A stretch of 64,000 nt of DNA from Virgibacillus proomii (GTDB taxonomy: Bacteria > Bacillota > Bacilli > Bacillales > Amphibacillaceae), in NCBI RefSeq assembly GCF_018916875.1, contig NZ_JAHLNO010000018.1, positions 1 through 64,000 on the forward strand. The letters are read 5' to 3'. This document shows positions 1 through 9,623 of the stretch, piece by piece; position 1 is the stretch's first letter; the number at the start of each line of letters is the position of its first letter. The position numbers and the translations under genes were made by a program. Below the pieces are notes generated by a model. The model saw nothing but the letters and a program-made list of their open reading frames with translations. It made no database searches and was not told the origin of the DNA.

Positions 1-141
1 TTCTTTCAGCTTAACAATGTTCGTTATCGTACTGGAGAGCGTGCAAAAGTCCATTTTGACATGGTAACACTTGTGTACAATGCTTCAAAACTAGCTGCAG
101 ATCGTATAAATGCACAATTAAATCAGCAACAAGTAGCATGA
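1..141 (+). CDS. Transposase C-terminal end (IS1182-like), cut by window edge
   Basis: An open frame enters from the left edge and ends in TGA at 139-141, giving 46 residues. The readable stretch VRYRTGERAKVHFDMVTLVY followed by NASKLA resembles the C-terminal end of IS1182/IS5-type DDE transposases; this is recognition from memory, not a search. The catalytic DDE region would lie outside the window, so it cannot be said whether the element is intact. No clear terminal inverted repeat follows the stop. It starts a stretch rich in decayed mobile and resistance genes. Confidence 0.55.
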   Translation, partial: FFQLNNVRYRTGERAKVHFDMVTLVYNASKLAADRINAQLNQQQVA

Positions 142-376
142 TTTCTGTTTTTTAAAATACAATTTTAAAATTCTGTATGTCTTTGTATTTTTAAAAAGAG
201 CAATTATGAAATTGACTCAAGTGAAACAGTGATCAAACTTTAGGGGATTTATGGAAGAGGATGATTTTAGGTGATAAAGTTTGCGAACGGAGGATTTATT
301 TATGCAACACTAGTATTATTATTAATGAAACGATGAAATATTTGGAGTCTCACATTTTAGTTGATGAAGGAGTCTT

Positions 377-639
377 ATGATGATTAAAAAAGCTTTATTA
401 GAAGATGCATGAACTGCAGCTGAGCTGGCGTTGTTACTTTGGCCTAATCATACAGTAGCAGAATTTACAGAAGAGATGAAACAATTAATCGCGCTGAAAA
501 TGCAGCAGTTTTTTTCGTATACAACAACAATCAAGCGATAGGATTCGCTCAATGCCAACTTCGAATGGATTATGTAGAAGGAACAGATACGAGTCCTGTT
601 GGCTACTTAGAAGGACTTTTTGTTAATGAAGAAAATTAA
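377..639 (+). pseudogene. Aminoglycoside 6'-N-acetyltransferase-like (GNAT) remnant
   Basis: The first frame starts at ATG 377 (or 380) after a GGAGT ribosome site and reads MIKKALLEDA, then hits TGA at 410-412 where a tryptophan codon would fit. The same frame continues with TAAELALLLWPNHTVAEFTE. A frameshift near 495-505 moves the reading to NAAVFFVYNNNQAIGFAQCQ and then SPVGYLEGLFVNEEN, ending in TAA at 637-639. The order of motifs (LLWP, IGFAQ, YLEGLFV) matches AAC(6')-type GNAT enzymes, which acetylate aminoglycosides with acetyl-CoA. The C-terminal acetyl-CoA-binding part is missing. With a nonsense codon, a frameshift and a truncation it cannot be functional. Confidence 0.65.
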
Positions 640-1160
640 TAAACAATATTTCTTACAAGATTAAGAAACGTGGACTTTGGAAAGATATAAAAAGTTAAAT
701 AAGTACGGATTGTTCGAAAGAGATTTTACGACTTTCGGATAGGTTTTTCGCTAAGTTTACAGAAATGATCAAGTGCCTCCTGACCAGCTATAACACTTCG
801 ACACGGACTTTATGGGAGATAATGCAAGACAAAAGAAAGATACCCAAGCAGTAAGATAATTGGGTATCTCCCATGATGTTAGTATAATTTCATGGACACA
901 TCTTAGTTAAATTTTCTACATTTGACTAAATTGAATAAAAAGAGATGTGTCCAAACGAGAAATAAAAGTTAAACGACATTAGAACATTTAATGACGATTT
1001 CAAAAGAATCGTTCTTTAGAATTATTGTGCAAAAATCCTATAGAAATGCTAAAAAGTGCAAAATCCATTCGTAGAAATAGTATTAATCACACTGTCTCCC
1101 TTTTTAAAATTACGGTTGAACTATGTAAAACTAACGTAGGATTTTACCCTTTTAAAACAG
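640..1160. other. Gene-free stretch with two inverted repeats
   Basis: No credible gene is seen. A 9-bp stem GATACCCAA / TTGGGTATC spans 839-868. A perfect 11-bp inverted repeat, TGGACACATCT at 893-903 and AGATGTGTCCA at 943-953, encloses only 39 bp. It looks like the two ends of a deleted insertion sequence or a miniature element; that reading is inference. Confidence 0.4.
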
Positions 1161-1199
1161 GCGGGCAGTCTAGTTAATGCTGCCCGTACTATTTTTTAG
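1161..1199. terminator. Hairpin terminator downstream of the LCP gene
   Basis: The arms CGGGCAG (1162-1168) and CTGCCCG (1180-1186) form a stem, with a run of T at 1192-1197 on the plus strand and TTTT on the minus-strand side. It lies just after the 3' end of the minus-strand gene ending at 1228, so it probably works in that direction or in both. Confidence 0.55.
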
Positions 1200-1227
1200 G
1201 GTGATGGACAATATGTCTGACTGCTTG

Positions 1228-2211
1228 TTACTGTTTTTTTGTTCCTGATCCTTCTTTATCATCCTTTGAGACAGAAACAGGCTTGTTAAAGATATCTTTA
1301 ATATGGTTTTTTAGGGCGCCTTCGTCGGAAATAGTGAGAACAGAGGCTCCACCGATTTTGGTTCCTTCCAACAGTTCCATTGGAGGGATCTGCTCGCTCT
1401 CCACCATTTTGCTCTGATATGCAACGGAAGCAAGCTTCCACATGTCGTCTACTGATAGATTGGTATCGATGTATGGACTGACATCCTCTAGAATGGAGGG
1501 TAGCTTTATGATGGAAGTGGTGGACTGCAATTTCTCAGCCACCGCCTTAAGAAATGCCCGCTGCCGCTCGGTACGCGTAAAGTCAGATGTGGCATCATGA
1601 CGGAAGCGGACATATTGCAGTGCCGTTTTGCCGTTCAGATGTTGCTCACCTTTTTTCAGGTCAATATCGTATTCGTGATTATCTGCAGTACTTGGATAAT
1701 ACATGTCTTTTTCTACATAAAAATCGACCCCCCCAACAGCATCCACCAATTTGATAAAGCCCTGAAAGTCAGTATATACGTAATACTGAATAGGGATACC
1801 CATCAGGTCTTCAACGGCTTTCATCGCCGTGTTGGGTCCATGGATAATCGCCGTATTGATACGTCCCTTACCTTGACTAGGAATATCCGTATACGTATCG
1901 CGGAGTATGGAGAAGAGATTGATACGTCTTTTAACAGGATCCAGTGAGACGACCATCATAGTATCAGATCTAGGAACTTCACCTTTATCATAACCACGGG
2001 AATCCACGCCCATAAGAAGAATATTAACCGGCTCGCTGCCTTCCCATTTTGGAGGATCAACGACGGTTTCCGCTTTAAAAGATGAGTCTGATGTTGTTTT
2101 ATTTAGGCTCTGTAATCCATTATAAACCGATGTCAAATAATAAATCGCATAGCCGATTATAAGTACCATGATGGTTATAATCAATAACATCGTTTTTTTT
2201 CTTGGAGTCAT
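1228..2211 (-). CDS. LytR-CpsA-Psr (LCP) family cell-wall polymer ligase
   Basis: This 327-residue protein has one N-terminal membrane segment (about residues 8-28), so the rest sits outside the membrane. The LCP domain follows: NILLMGVDSR, then SDTMMVVSLDP, FSILRDTYTDIP with the conserved arginine, GRINTAIIHG, and YVRFRHD ... DFTRTERQ near residue 215. LCP enzymes transfer undecaprenyl-linked polymers such as teichoic acid or capsule to peptidoglycan. The start is ATG 2211 behind AGGAGAAAGG. The next gene upstream on the same strand is an OatA-like acetyltransferase, but a hairpin lies between, so they may be separate units. The exact polymer cannot be told from sequence. Confidence 0.9.
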   Translation of the reverse strand: MTPRKKTMLLIITIMVLIIGYAIYYLTSVYNGLQSLNKTTSDSSFKAETVVDPPKWEGSEPVNILLMGVDSRGYDKGEVPRSDTMMVVSLDPVKRRINLFSILRDTYTDIPSQGKGRINTAIIHGPNTAMKAVEDLMGIPIQYYVYTDFQGFIKLVDAVGGVDFYVEKDMYYPSTADNHEYDIDLKKGEQHLNGKTALQYVRFRHDATSDFTRTERQRAFLKAVAEKLQSTTSIIKLPSILEDVSPYIDTNLSVDDMWKLASVAYQSKMVESEQIPPMELLEGTKIGGASVLTISDEGALKNHIKDIFNKPVSVSKDDKEGSGTKKQ

Positions 2212-2476
2212 TACTTTTCTTCCTTTCTCCTTATTCTACAGATAAGAACTATTTCTTTTTTTTACATTTTTGGATATTTGGTATATGGATTCATTTATAC
2301 TATTTTCGACAGATAATCTCCATCATTTCATCAAAAAAGTTGTCTTTGAAGACACCCGGATACCCCAGTAGTTTTCGTTCTCTACTCAACGTATCGTATT
2401 GCCTTCTTTGTTAGATAAGTACCCGATTATTGTTACTCTCAGCCCTTTTATCCGCTAAATTATTATTGAAATTAGA

Positions 2477-2504
2477 TGACAGCTTTTCCTGTGAAAAGCT
2501 GTCA
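2477..2504 (-). terminator. Hairpin after the OatA-like gene
   Basis: An 11-bp stem TGACAGCTTTT / AAAAGCTGTCA with a 6-nt loop lies between the OatA-like gene (stop at 2593) and the LCP gene. The T-rich tract after it on the minus strand is weak, so termination may be partial. Confidence 0.5.
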
Positions 2505-2592
2505 GGAAAGCTTGTTCGCTAATCGGAAATAACTTATCTTTCACGGTTGATTTTTCTTATGTTCATTATATAAAAGCCATTCTTCACTTGAT

Positions 2593-4413
2593 TTACTCTT
2601 TCAAAGCCTTAACAATAATCGAGGCATAATATTTGGCACCCTTCGGCTTCAAATGTACGCCATCATCATAAAAGTAATGATCCTTTCCTTTACTAGCTGA
2701 ATACCAATCTACTACTGTCGTATTACTAAATTTTTTTGCAACCTCCGAAATATTCTCATTTACGGTATCCTGCCATTCTCTCGGAACGCGTGTATTCACT
2801 AAAATTATTTGCTTTGCTCGACTAAGAGAACCCAGCAAATTGGATAAATGTTCCGTATTGAATGGCCCGTTGGTTCCCAACTCTATAATGATCCGGTCAC
2901 CCAGTTTCCCTTTTGCTTTCAGTTCGTCGATAACTTCCTGAGCATGTCTCATCTGGCGGCTGACATCTGCATCTATGACTATCCCCGGGAGCATATCCTC
3001 TAGATAAGGAGCTGCACCTAGTATGACGGAATCTCCAATCACTGTAATATCTTCTCCTGATTGAGTACCCAAATCTCTGGAAGTTTGCGTTTGTTCGTTT
3101 ACCGTTTCTGTTTGGTTATCTGCTGCTTCTTTCAATGATGTTTTATCTGTATCCTCTTGCGCCTTTTGTACATCCTCGATTATAGGTGTTTCGGATTTAG
3201 GTTCGGAGAGTATACCGCAAGAGATCATTAAAAACACAGGAAGTAAGGCCATCAGAAAAACTGGCCAAATGAAACGCCGGTGGGCAGTACGCTGTCTTCT
3301 TTGTAGGTGCTTTGCTCTATATTTACCCCGCCTGAATGGTTCCTCTACATATTTGTAAGATAAATCTGCAAGTATAAAGCTAATAACCAACTGCAGCAAG
3401 ATACGTAGAACACTAGGTCCCTCCGTATTCACGGCTGGGCTCGATAATATAATGACTGGGAAATGCCAAATATATAAGCTGTAAGATCGTGTCCCTAACC
3501 AGCGTAATGGTTTACATCCCATGACTTTTCCTAACCGGCTAGCCGGATGTGCTAATACGGCGATTACTACCGCACTGATAAAAGATAAAAGGAAAAAACC
3601 GCCACGGTAGAGTGAATCATCAAACTCTCCGGTACGATAGATCATCGTGATTAATACGAATAGTCCTAGCGCACCCACTATGTCCAAAATACCACGACCT
3701 CTAATGGAAACCTTGTCAATCATCTTCCAGCTTGGCCATATCACAGCTAAACCAGCCCCCACCAAGAGGGCAAAAGCGCGCGTGTCAGTACCATAATAAA
3801 CCCTACTTGGATCGGTTCCTGGTACGTAGATTAGGGCCATGGCCAGAGCCGATAGGGCAGCACAGGCAAGGATCCAACGCATAAATTTAATACGGTAGGG
3901 TACTTTCTTTAAACTAATCAGAAGAACTAACGGCCATATTAAATAAAATTGCATTTCGATAGAAAGGGACCAGAGATGACCAAGCGGGGAAGCAGGTCCG
4001 AAACTCTCAAAGTAAGAAACCTTATGATATATTAGCCACCAGTTATTCACATAAAATAACGAGGATATAAAGTCCCCCTTTAACGCGGGCAATCTAGATG
4101 GATCTACACATATGAACCACAATGCTACGAAAAAAAGCATAAATGCCATTGCGGGTAATAGTCTTCGCACTCTTCGGCTCCAGAAGTTCAGAAGATGTAG
4201 TTTTTGAGAATCCTCCCACTCCTTCATGATTTGGTCCGTAATGAGATAGCCAGATAAGACGAAAAAAATTCCAACGCCAAGGAAGCCTCCTTGGGCCCAT
4301 TTTAAGTTCAGATGATAGGCGATTACAGCAAGAACGGATAATGCCCTTAGGCCATCTAAACCTGGCATATAGCGTTTACCCATTTGATTTCTAAACATTT
4401 TGTTATCATTCAT
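2593..4413 (-). CDS. OatA-type peptidoglycan O-acetyltransferase (acyltransferase-3 plus SGNH domains)
   Basis: The first about 370 residues form a multi-helix acyltransferase-3 membrane domain. It starts MPGLDGLRALSVLAVIAYHL, with the conserved histidine, then FFVLSGYLIT. After a final membrane helix and a polar linker, an extracellular SGNH hydrolase-like domain shows the nucleophile block VIGDSVILG and the C-terminal catalytic block DGVHLKPKGAKYY. This two-domain layout is that of OatA/YrhL enzymes, which O-acetylate muramic acid and so give lysozyme resistance. A GTG at 4422 is in frame but overlaps the GGAG ribosome site; ATG 4413 has correct spacing and is chosen, giving 606 residues. 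Confidence 0.88.
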   Translation of the reverse strand: MNDNKMFRNQMGKRYMPGLDGLRALSVLAVIAYHLNLKWAQGGFLGVGIFFVLSGYLITDQIMKEWEDSQKLHLLNFWSRRVRRLLPAMAFMLFFVALWFICVDPSRLPALKGDFISSLFYVNNWWLIYHKVSYFESFGPASPLGHLWSLSIEMQFYLIWPLVLLISLKKVPYRIKFMRWILACAALSALAMALIYVPGTDPSRVYYGTDTRAFALLVGAGLAVIWPSWKMIDKVSIRGRGILDIVGALGLFVLITMIYRTGEFDDSLYRGGFFLLSFISAVVIAVLAHPASRLGKVMGCKPLRWLGTRSYSLYIWHFPVIILSSPAVNTEGPSVLRILLQLVISFILADLSYKYVEEPFRRGKYRAKHLQRRQRTAHRRFIWPVFLMALLPVFLMISCGILSEPKSETPIIEDVQKAQEDTDKTSLKEAADNQTETVNEQTQTSRDLGTQSGEDITVIGDSVILGAAPYLEDMLPGIVIDADVSRQMRHAQEVIDELKAKGKLGDRIIIELGTNGPFNTEHLSNLLGSLSRAKQIILVNTRVPREWQDTVNENISEVAKKFSNTTVVDWYSASKGKDHYFYDDGVHLKPKGAKYYASIIVKALKE

Positions 4414-5847
4414 AGCGCTCACTCCTTAACTTGTTTACTGTTATTGTTGTAATTTTATGTGAGAATACTAAAGTTTCTGCAGTAGTGTAAGTCGTTTGGA
4501 TTTCTTTAAACATCATTTTGTTATTTTCTCATTCCATCAACGTCTTGCCTTTCCTTATACATGGGGTAGCTTCACTACCCACATTTGAACTACAGCTTCG
4601 GTAAGCTAGCCTCCTGAAGTGATGAATGTGATTTTCTTCATATAACTGCCTCTCCTGTATCAATCATGATAATTAGATTGTTCAAGTATCAGTATAAAGG
4701 GCTGATGTTGCAAAAGTTTGTTCTACTTGTAAACAAATTGTCTCCAAAAAAAGAAAAAAACGAAGCCATATATTATGATGCGATCTCTTTTCATGACAAA
4801 AACGAAGAGAGATTGTATGTCTTCCTAAGGGAAATATTTTTATAGGAAGAGTAAGTTAAAACACAGAATTCTAAATTAAATAAATTGTTGATAAAGCTTT
4901 ATTAAGAGCATGGTTTGGCATAATTACTGTTAATTGAAATCACCCAGTAAGGCCATGACTCGCTAGTGGTTAGGAATCAAAAAAAGATTAAGGAAGTGAA
5001 GTACGGTTGCTTTTCTAAAATTCAGACACTGTGGGGGAGCAGAAAAACGTGAACATACAACGGATGCAGTCATTTCAGAGTTGGCTAGTCATAAACTATA
5101 AAACGCTTTTGTACGGAGAAGTGATTCATAAGTGAAATTCAAATTCAAGGAAAGTGACTTGGGGTGGCTGGCAAGTCTTTTTTAAAAGTGCTGGACTTCG
5201 TACAGATATGCTGCATAAGTCTCCACTTTTATGGCTCTTACGTTCTTTTGGTGAAAGAACTTATAATCAAAATAAATAAATGTAAATCATTCGATTTTTA
5301 CGGAATTCCTCTGCTCAAAAAATGGGATAAAATGCGAAATTGTTTCTATCCAGCCACAAAAAATTGACTTTCCCCAACATTACGTAAGAGCCACTTTTAT
5401 TTTGCAATAAACAATTTAATATATAAAACGGCCATTAAAACATCAATAGGAGGTAATCGAAAAGCGTGAATATCGCCTCACGGGGAGCATGGGATCCGTC
5501 TATCGGACGTAAACGTTAGTATTTTTGTGTAAAGGTGTGGTTACAACTTTAGTGAGTTAGGCTAACTAAGGAGGGATAATTGTTTGAAAAATATCAGTAT
5601 GGAAAGCTAATTCAGAGATAGAAATCTAAACCAATGTAAAATCAGTCTTTCTCCGATTAGATAGAGGTAGCATTTTCTGTGAAGCAATACATTCACTTTT
5701 ACCATAGACATCATTTTCAAGCCAAATGAAGCAACCCTACCTCGGTTGATTACCGAAATAAGGCTGCCTAAATACTTCATTAACAAAAGCTATTAGATGG
5801 AGTTAAGTTAGTTTTTCTTAATATAAAGCAATTTTATATGATTCATT
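4414..5847. other. Long gene-free region with decayed coding traces
   Basis: About 1.4 kb without a convincing gene. A small hairpin GGGTAG-CTTCA-CTACCC lies at 4564-4580. At 5133-5275 the plus strand reads VKFKFKESDLGWLASLF and then, after a one-base shift, KSAGLRTDMLHKSPLLWLLR and SFGERTYNQNK before a stop. This could be the last part of a frameshifted gene, but I do not recognise the family. An AGGAGG-like site at 5449 is followed by no useful frame. The rest shows nothing clear. Confidence 0.35.
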
Positions 5848-6990
5848 CTATTTAAATGAGATTATATAAGCTTTCTCATCCAAGGGATTCCTGGTCCCCG
5901 GGGGACTTTGTAAAGAAGCATAAAATTTATGGCCATAAATAAGTAGATTATTATTATTTGGACTCCAGAACATTTGTGATGGTACGATGCCATGGTATAT
6001 AGGTTCTTTATGTAGGACATTTTTCCCTTGAAACTTAGCCGCATAGATGGTGTCATTATCATGCTGCGAGTAAGCAATATACTTACGGTCTTGGGAGAAT
6101 TCGAAGCTGCCTACTTTCTCAAGCAAGACGGAAAGTTCACCGTTTCGACGGTCGTATTCATACAACGTACCATCCACTCCAAGGTACACAAACTGATCAT
6201 TGTTAAGCCAAGCGTTCTGGATTTGGCCTACTTGTTGCTCGTATTGAACTTTGATATCACTGCCGTTGATTGTTCCCATGATAATACTATTATACTTGCC
6301 AGACCGATTAAACTGAAGTGTGGTAATTAGGAAACTACGTCCGTCATCAGAAATATTTACCCCTGTAAGCGACTTTTTCGTATCAATATCCTTCAGTCCA
6401 TATGTTTTGAGAGTCCCTGAATCTGTATCGTATACACCAATGCTGGATTGTCCTTTAACTGCATCTATAAATAGAAAACATAAGTATCTACTATTATTTG
6501 ACCACGTAACGTCTTGTAGAAACAGATCTGGATTGGTGTTCGTTGCCACTTCTGTTTCCTTTCCATCAGGTAGTAAGAATAGTTTCAATGATGTACCTTT
6601 TGTTGAAAAAATAACTCCGGTAATTCTCTTGCCGTCAGGAGACATTACCAAATTATTCATATTGTCTAATCCACGAAGAAATTCTGGGTCTTCATAAGGA
6701 GGAGTAAGACGCTGAAAGCCCAGCGTTACCCGATTATCTGCACTTGCGTTACTAAATACACCAATTACAGAGTCAGGGGCAGACCAACCGAGTAGCTGAT
6801 CAGTCAAATTATCAGGAAGACGGTATATCGTCTTTACATGGAATGGACGACTACCCTGATCATCTATAAAATTTTCATCTTTGCTTGGTATAATAATCGT
6901 TTCAGACCTCGGCTCTGACTTGCATCCGGAAATAAGGAAAGTGAGAAACAACAGTGCCCCTAACCATAACATAAGCCGTTTATTCATCAT
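5848..6990 (-). CDS. Lipoprotein with beta-propeller-like repeats, third gene of a two-component operon
   Basis: This 380-residue protein has a type II signal peptide with lipobox LISGC (cysteine 23). The mature part has repeating blocks such as GWSAPDSVIGVF, MSPDGKRITGVIFS, TWSNNSRYLCFLF, ISDDGRSFLITT, EFSQDRKYIAYSQ and FWSPNNNNLLIYG. These resemble TolB/WD40-like propeller blades, each with an S-D/N-G/N turn. It would be anchored on the outer face of the membrane. Its start overlaps the 3' end of the histidine kinase gene by 11 nt, so the two are translationally coupled. An accessory ligand-sensing role for the kinase is inference. ATG 6990 and ATG 6987 are both possible behind AGGCGG. Confidence 0.75.
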   Translation of the reverse strand: MMNKRLMLWLGALLFLTFLISGCKSEPRSETIIIPSKDENFIDDQGSRPFHVKTIYRLPDNLTDQLLGWSAPDSVIGVFSNASADNRVTLGFQRLTPPYEDPEFLRGLDNMNNLVMSPDGKRITGVIFSTKGTSLKLFLLPDGKETEVATNTNPDLFLQDVTWSNNSRYLCFLFIDAVKGQSSIGVYDTDSGTLKTYGLKDIDTKKSLTGVNISDDGRSFLITTLQFNRSGKYNSIIMGTINGSDIKVQYEQQVGQIQNAWLNNDQFVYLGVDGTLYEYDRRNGELSVLLEKVGSFEFSQDRKYIAYSQHDNDTIYAAKFQGKNVLHKEPIYHGIVPSQMFWSPNNNNLLIYGHKFYASLQSPPGTRNPLDEKAYIISFK

Positions 6991-8446
6991 GATAATTTAT
7001 CCGCCTAACGTAATTAATTTCCACAATAACGATCGTATGATAATTTTCGCTAATGATCCTAATGGTTCCTCCGTGTTCGTCAACAATTGACTTTGCAATA
7101 CTTAGTCCTAAACCAACACTTCCTTCTTCCGTATCGTTTTTTTGATTCGCCGAATAAAAGGGCTGAAACAGGCCTTCATGCTGATTAAGGGGAATAGGAT
7201 TACTTGGATTCTTAAATATAAAGCGAACCTTCCCGGTAACGAGCCTGGCCTCGACTGATATCTCTGAATGCGATAAGCTATATTTAATTGCATTGTCTAG
7301 AAGATTGATAAAGAGCTGGCGCAGCCTATCCGATTGTCCGTACACAAGCAAATTTTCTTCTGTCTTACAGATGATAAATTTATTATAACGCTTTGCCCGA
7401 AACGACATTGATTCGCAAACGTCTTCTAGAATTTTACCTGTGTCTACACTTTCAAATGTATGATCCCTAGAAGTTCCACGAGATAACTCAAGTAGCTTTA
7501 CCACCATACTGTGCAGACGTTGACTCTCTTCTATAATGTGATTCATTCCTTTATCGAAAAACTTCTTGTCGGTTTCCCCTTTTTCCCTAATTATTTCGGC
7601 ATAACCTAAAATGGAAGTCAGCGGTGTCTTGAGCTCATGTGTGATATTGTCGAAAAAACGTTTTTCCTGTTCGTTGAGGTGCTTAAGTCTATCCCGATCT
7701 CTCTCGATAGTTGAAATTTGGCTGCTAATCTGATTAATCATATCGTTAAAATTAACTGCCAGCCGACCGATCTCATCCTTGCGGATAAAATGTATACGTA
7801 CATCCAAATTGCCGTTTTTAACCTCAGTTGAAGCCTGTGTTAGTTTAACGAGTGGAATCGTGATATGCCTAGAGAGAATATAGGAGAATAGGAACGCCAC
7901 CGCAAATATTGCAAGGGTGATGTAGAAGATGATATCCAAAATACGCCCGCTTTGTTCATATAGCAGAGTAAAATCTTTTGAAAAACGTAAAATTCCTACC
8001 TTAGTTCCTTCCATTACAACCGGATAAGAGAAAAGAACCGTAGCTTTTTTCTGGTCATAGGTGATGTTATATGCAGTCTTGCCCTTAATCGCCTGTTTAA
8101 GATCATCATTGATTGTTCCGGTGAATAACTTATGGTTGGACGAATACAGCAAATCGCCTTCCACCGAATAAACACTAACATTACTTCCAGTGGAGTGATT
8201 TAAATCACTCACTATTTCCTCACCCATTTGGTTAAAATAAAGTTTGTCATTCGTAAAACGGTTAATTAGAAATGCTTGGCGTACATACACACTGCTGTTG
8301 TTTTTGAGATCGACTAAATCTGAAGTAACAATCTTTAGATTACTTGTTCTGATGACTTCCTTCACCGTCTGATTGAGCACAAGGAAAGAGAGGAAGAAGA
8401 TTAGTAAAAAACCGAGGATAAATTTGGCCCTGATGGTTCGTAGCAT
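6980..8446 (-). CDS. Membrane sensor histidine kinase
   Basis: This 488-residue kinase has a membrane helix near residues 8-28, an extracellular domain of about 135 residues, a second helix near 170-190 and a HAMP linker (around LTQASTEVKNGNLDVRI). Then come the HisKA phosphoacceptor box FFDNITHELKTPLTSILGYA (histidine about 270) and the ATPase boxes LLDNAIKYS and GLGLSIAKSIVDEHGG. It autophosphorylates and passes phosphate to the regulator encoded just upstream. The start is ATG 8446 behind AGGTGG, two bases after the regulator's stop. The architecture is PhoR/ResE-like, but the signal is unknown. The overlapping downstream lipoprotein gene suggests an outside ligand. Confidence 0.9.
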   Translation of the reverse strand: MLRTIRAKFILGFLLIFFLSFLVLNQTVKEVIRTSNLKIVTSDLVDLKNNSSVYVRQAFLINRFTNDKLYFNQMGEEIVSDLNHSTGSNVSVYSVEGDLLYSSNHKLFTGTINDDLKQAIKGKTAYNITYDQKKATVLFSYPVVMEGTKVGILRFSKDFTLLYEQSGRILDIIFYITLAIFAVAFLFSYILSRHITIPLVKLTQASTEVKNGNLDVRIHFIRKDEIGRLAVNFNDMINQISSQISTIERDRDRLKHLNEQEKRFFDNITHELKTPLTSILGYAEIIREKGETDKKFFDKGMNHIIEESQRLHSMVVKLLELSRGTSRDHTFESVDTGKILEDVCESMSFRAKRYNKFIICKTEENLLVYGQSDRLRQLFINLLDNAIKYSLSHSEISVEARLVTGKVRFIFKNPSNPIPLNQHEGLFQPFYSANQKNDTEEGSVGLGLSIAKSIVDEHGGTIRIISENYHTIVIVEINYVRRINYHDE

Positions 8447-8448
8447 TC

Positions 8449-9150
8449 TTATTCCACCTGTTTCTCGAATTTATATCCTATGCCGAACACTGTTGTGATC
8501 ATATCGCCGGCATCTAGTTTTTTGCGGAGTCTTTGAATATGAGTGTCTACGGTGCGTGTATCCCCGGCAAAACCGTATCCCCAGACGATGTCAAGCAGCT
8601 CAGAACGTGTAAATATTTTGGCCTGGTGGCCAAATAAAGTCATGAGCAGATCAAATTCCTTGGGAGTCAGGTCGACAATTATCCCATCTTTCATTACCAG
8701 TCTTTCCTGAGGAACAATCTTGATATTTTTAAAACGGATCTCATCCTCTCCTGCCGATTCCCTGTCGCTCAGATTATTGGCTTGATCCAGCCGCCGGAGA
8801 ATTGTTCGAGTCCTAGCAACAACTTCACGTAAATCAAACGGTTTCGTGATATAATCATCCGCGCCGAATTCTAGCCCCAGCACTTTATCGGTGATGTCAG
8901 ATTTTGCGGTGATCATAATAATAGGAATATTGTAGTTTGCGTTTACTTTTTTGCAAATATCTAGTCCACTATAATCCGGAAGCATCCAGTCAAGTAGAAG
9001 AAGATCAGGTTTAAAATGCTCCAGCTCACTCATTCCTACTGCCCCACTTGTCGTCGTAAGCGTTTCAAAGCCTTCCATTTTAAGCCCGTATGAAAGTAAA
9101 TCGGCAATTGCTTCATCATCTTCAATAATAAGTATTTTTATTCTATTCAT
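8449..9150 (-). CDS. OmpR/PhoB-family response regulator
   Basis: The receiver domain begins MNRIKILIIEDDEAIADLL, with phosphoacceptor aspartate 54 in LLLLDWMLPD and the lysine of YITKPFDLRE. The C-terminal winged helix shows LTPKEFDLLMTLFGH and TRTVDTHIQRLRKKL. It would regulate transcription when phosphorylated by the adjacent kinase. An in-frame ATG at 9180 would add ten residues but has no ribosome site. ATG 9150 is preceded by AAGGA and gives the usual family length of 233 residues. It is the first gene of a regulator-kinase-lipoprotein operon. Confidence 0.9.
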   Translation of the reverse strand: MNRIKILIIEDDEAIADLLSYGLKMEGFETLTTTSGAVGMSELEHFKPDLLLLDWMLPDYSGLDICKKVNANYNIPIIMITAKSDITDKVLGLEFGADDYITKPFDLREVVARTRTILRRLDQANNLSDRESAGEDEIRFKNIKIVPQERLVMKDGIIVDLTPKEFDLLMTLFGHQAKIFTRSELLDIVWGYGFAGDTRTVDTHIQRLRKKLDAGDMITTVFGIGYKFEKQVE

Positions 9151-9623
9151 GAATATCTCACATTCCTTAATCTTTATCATGTAAGGAGTAAAGTTAAACG
9201 CCTTCCAAATAATCTTTTAAATTATAACACACCCAGAACAAAACAGAAATTGTTTCTGAATTCCAATATCTGTTATATATTATTAATATACTAATACTCG
9301 ACAAACCTTACTTTCCTTTATTGAGTGTTTAACAAAAATAATTTATGTAAAATCTCATTGAATGAAAAGATAGCTTAAAACGATCTTTTCAGATTTTACT
9401 TAAATAAAGGAACTTTTTTTTGATATAGTGTTGGGACTAGGTATGGTTAGAGTTTTGACGAATTCATCACTAAGGAAAAGGTATAATACAAGAAAAATTG
9501 GATGGATACTCCAATTTTCACTCGTACTGGTTTACATTTATGTTTGACTTGACTATTTTACATAGAAATCAGGATTTTAGGGTTAAGAGAACGTTTGTTT
9601 TGTGCTTTAATAATTGAGAACCC
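9151..9623. other. Gene-free region with two small hairpins
   Basis: No gene is seen. The plus strand has a stem GAAAAGAT / ATCTTTTC at about 9366-9389 and AATTGGA / TCCAATT at about 9497-9516. A TATAAT box at about 9481 follows TTGACG, but with a 21-nt spacer, so it is not called a promoter. The regulator operon promoter should lie near 9160-9300 but is not obvious. Confidence 0.4.

Noticed and set aside
1597-1947. Open frame on the plus strand inside the LCP gene
   Set aside because: It lies opposite a well-supported gene, has no ribosome site and no recognisable domain.
4414-4422. GTG start for the OatA-like gene
   Set aside because: It overlaps the Shine-Dalgarno sequence; the ATG at 4413 has normal spacing.
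5164-5367. 67-codon open frame in the 4.4-5.8 kb gene-free region
   Set aside because: No family is recognised, and a better protein-like reading runs in another frame, so it is treated as part of a decayed trace.
6028-6697. Two plus-strand open frames opposite the propeller lipoprotein
   Set aside because: Antisense shadows of a convincing gene, with no domain content.
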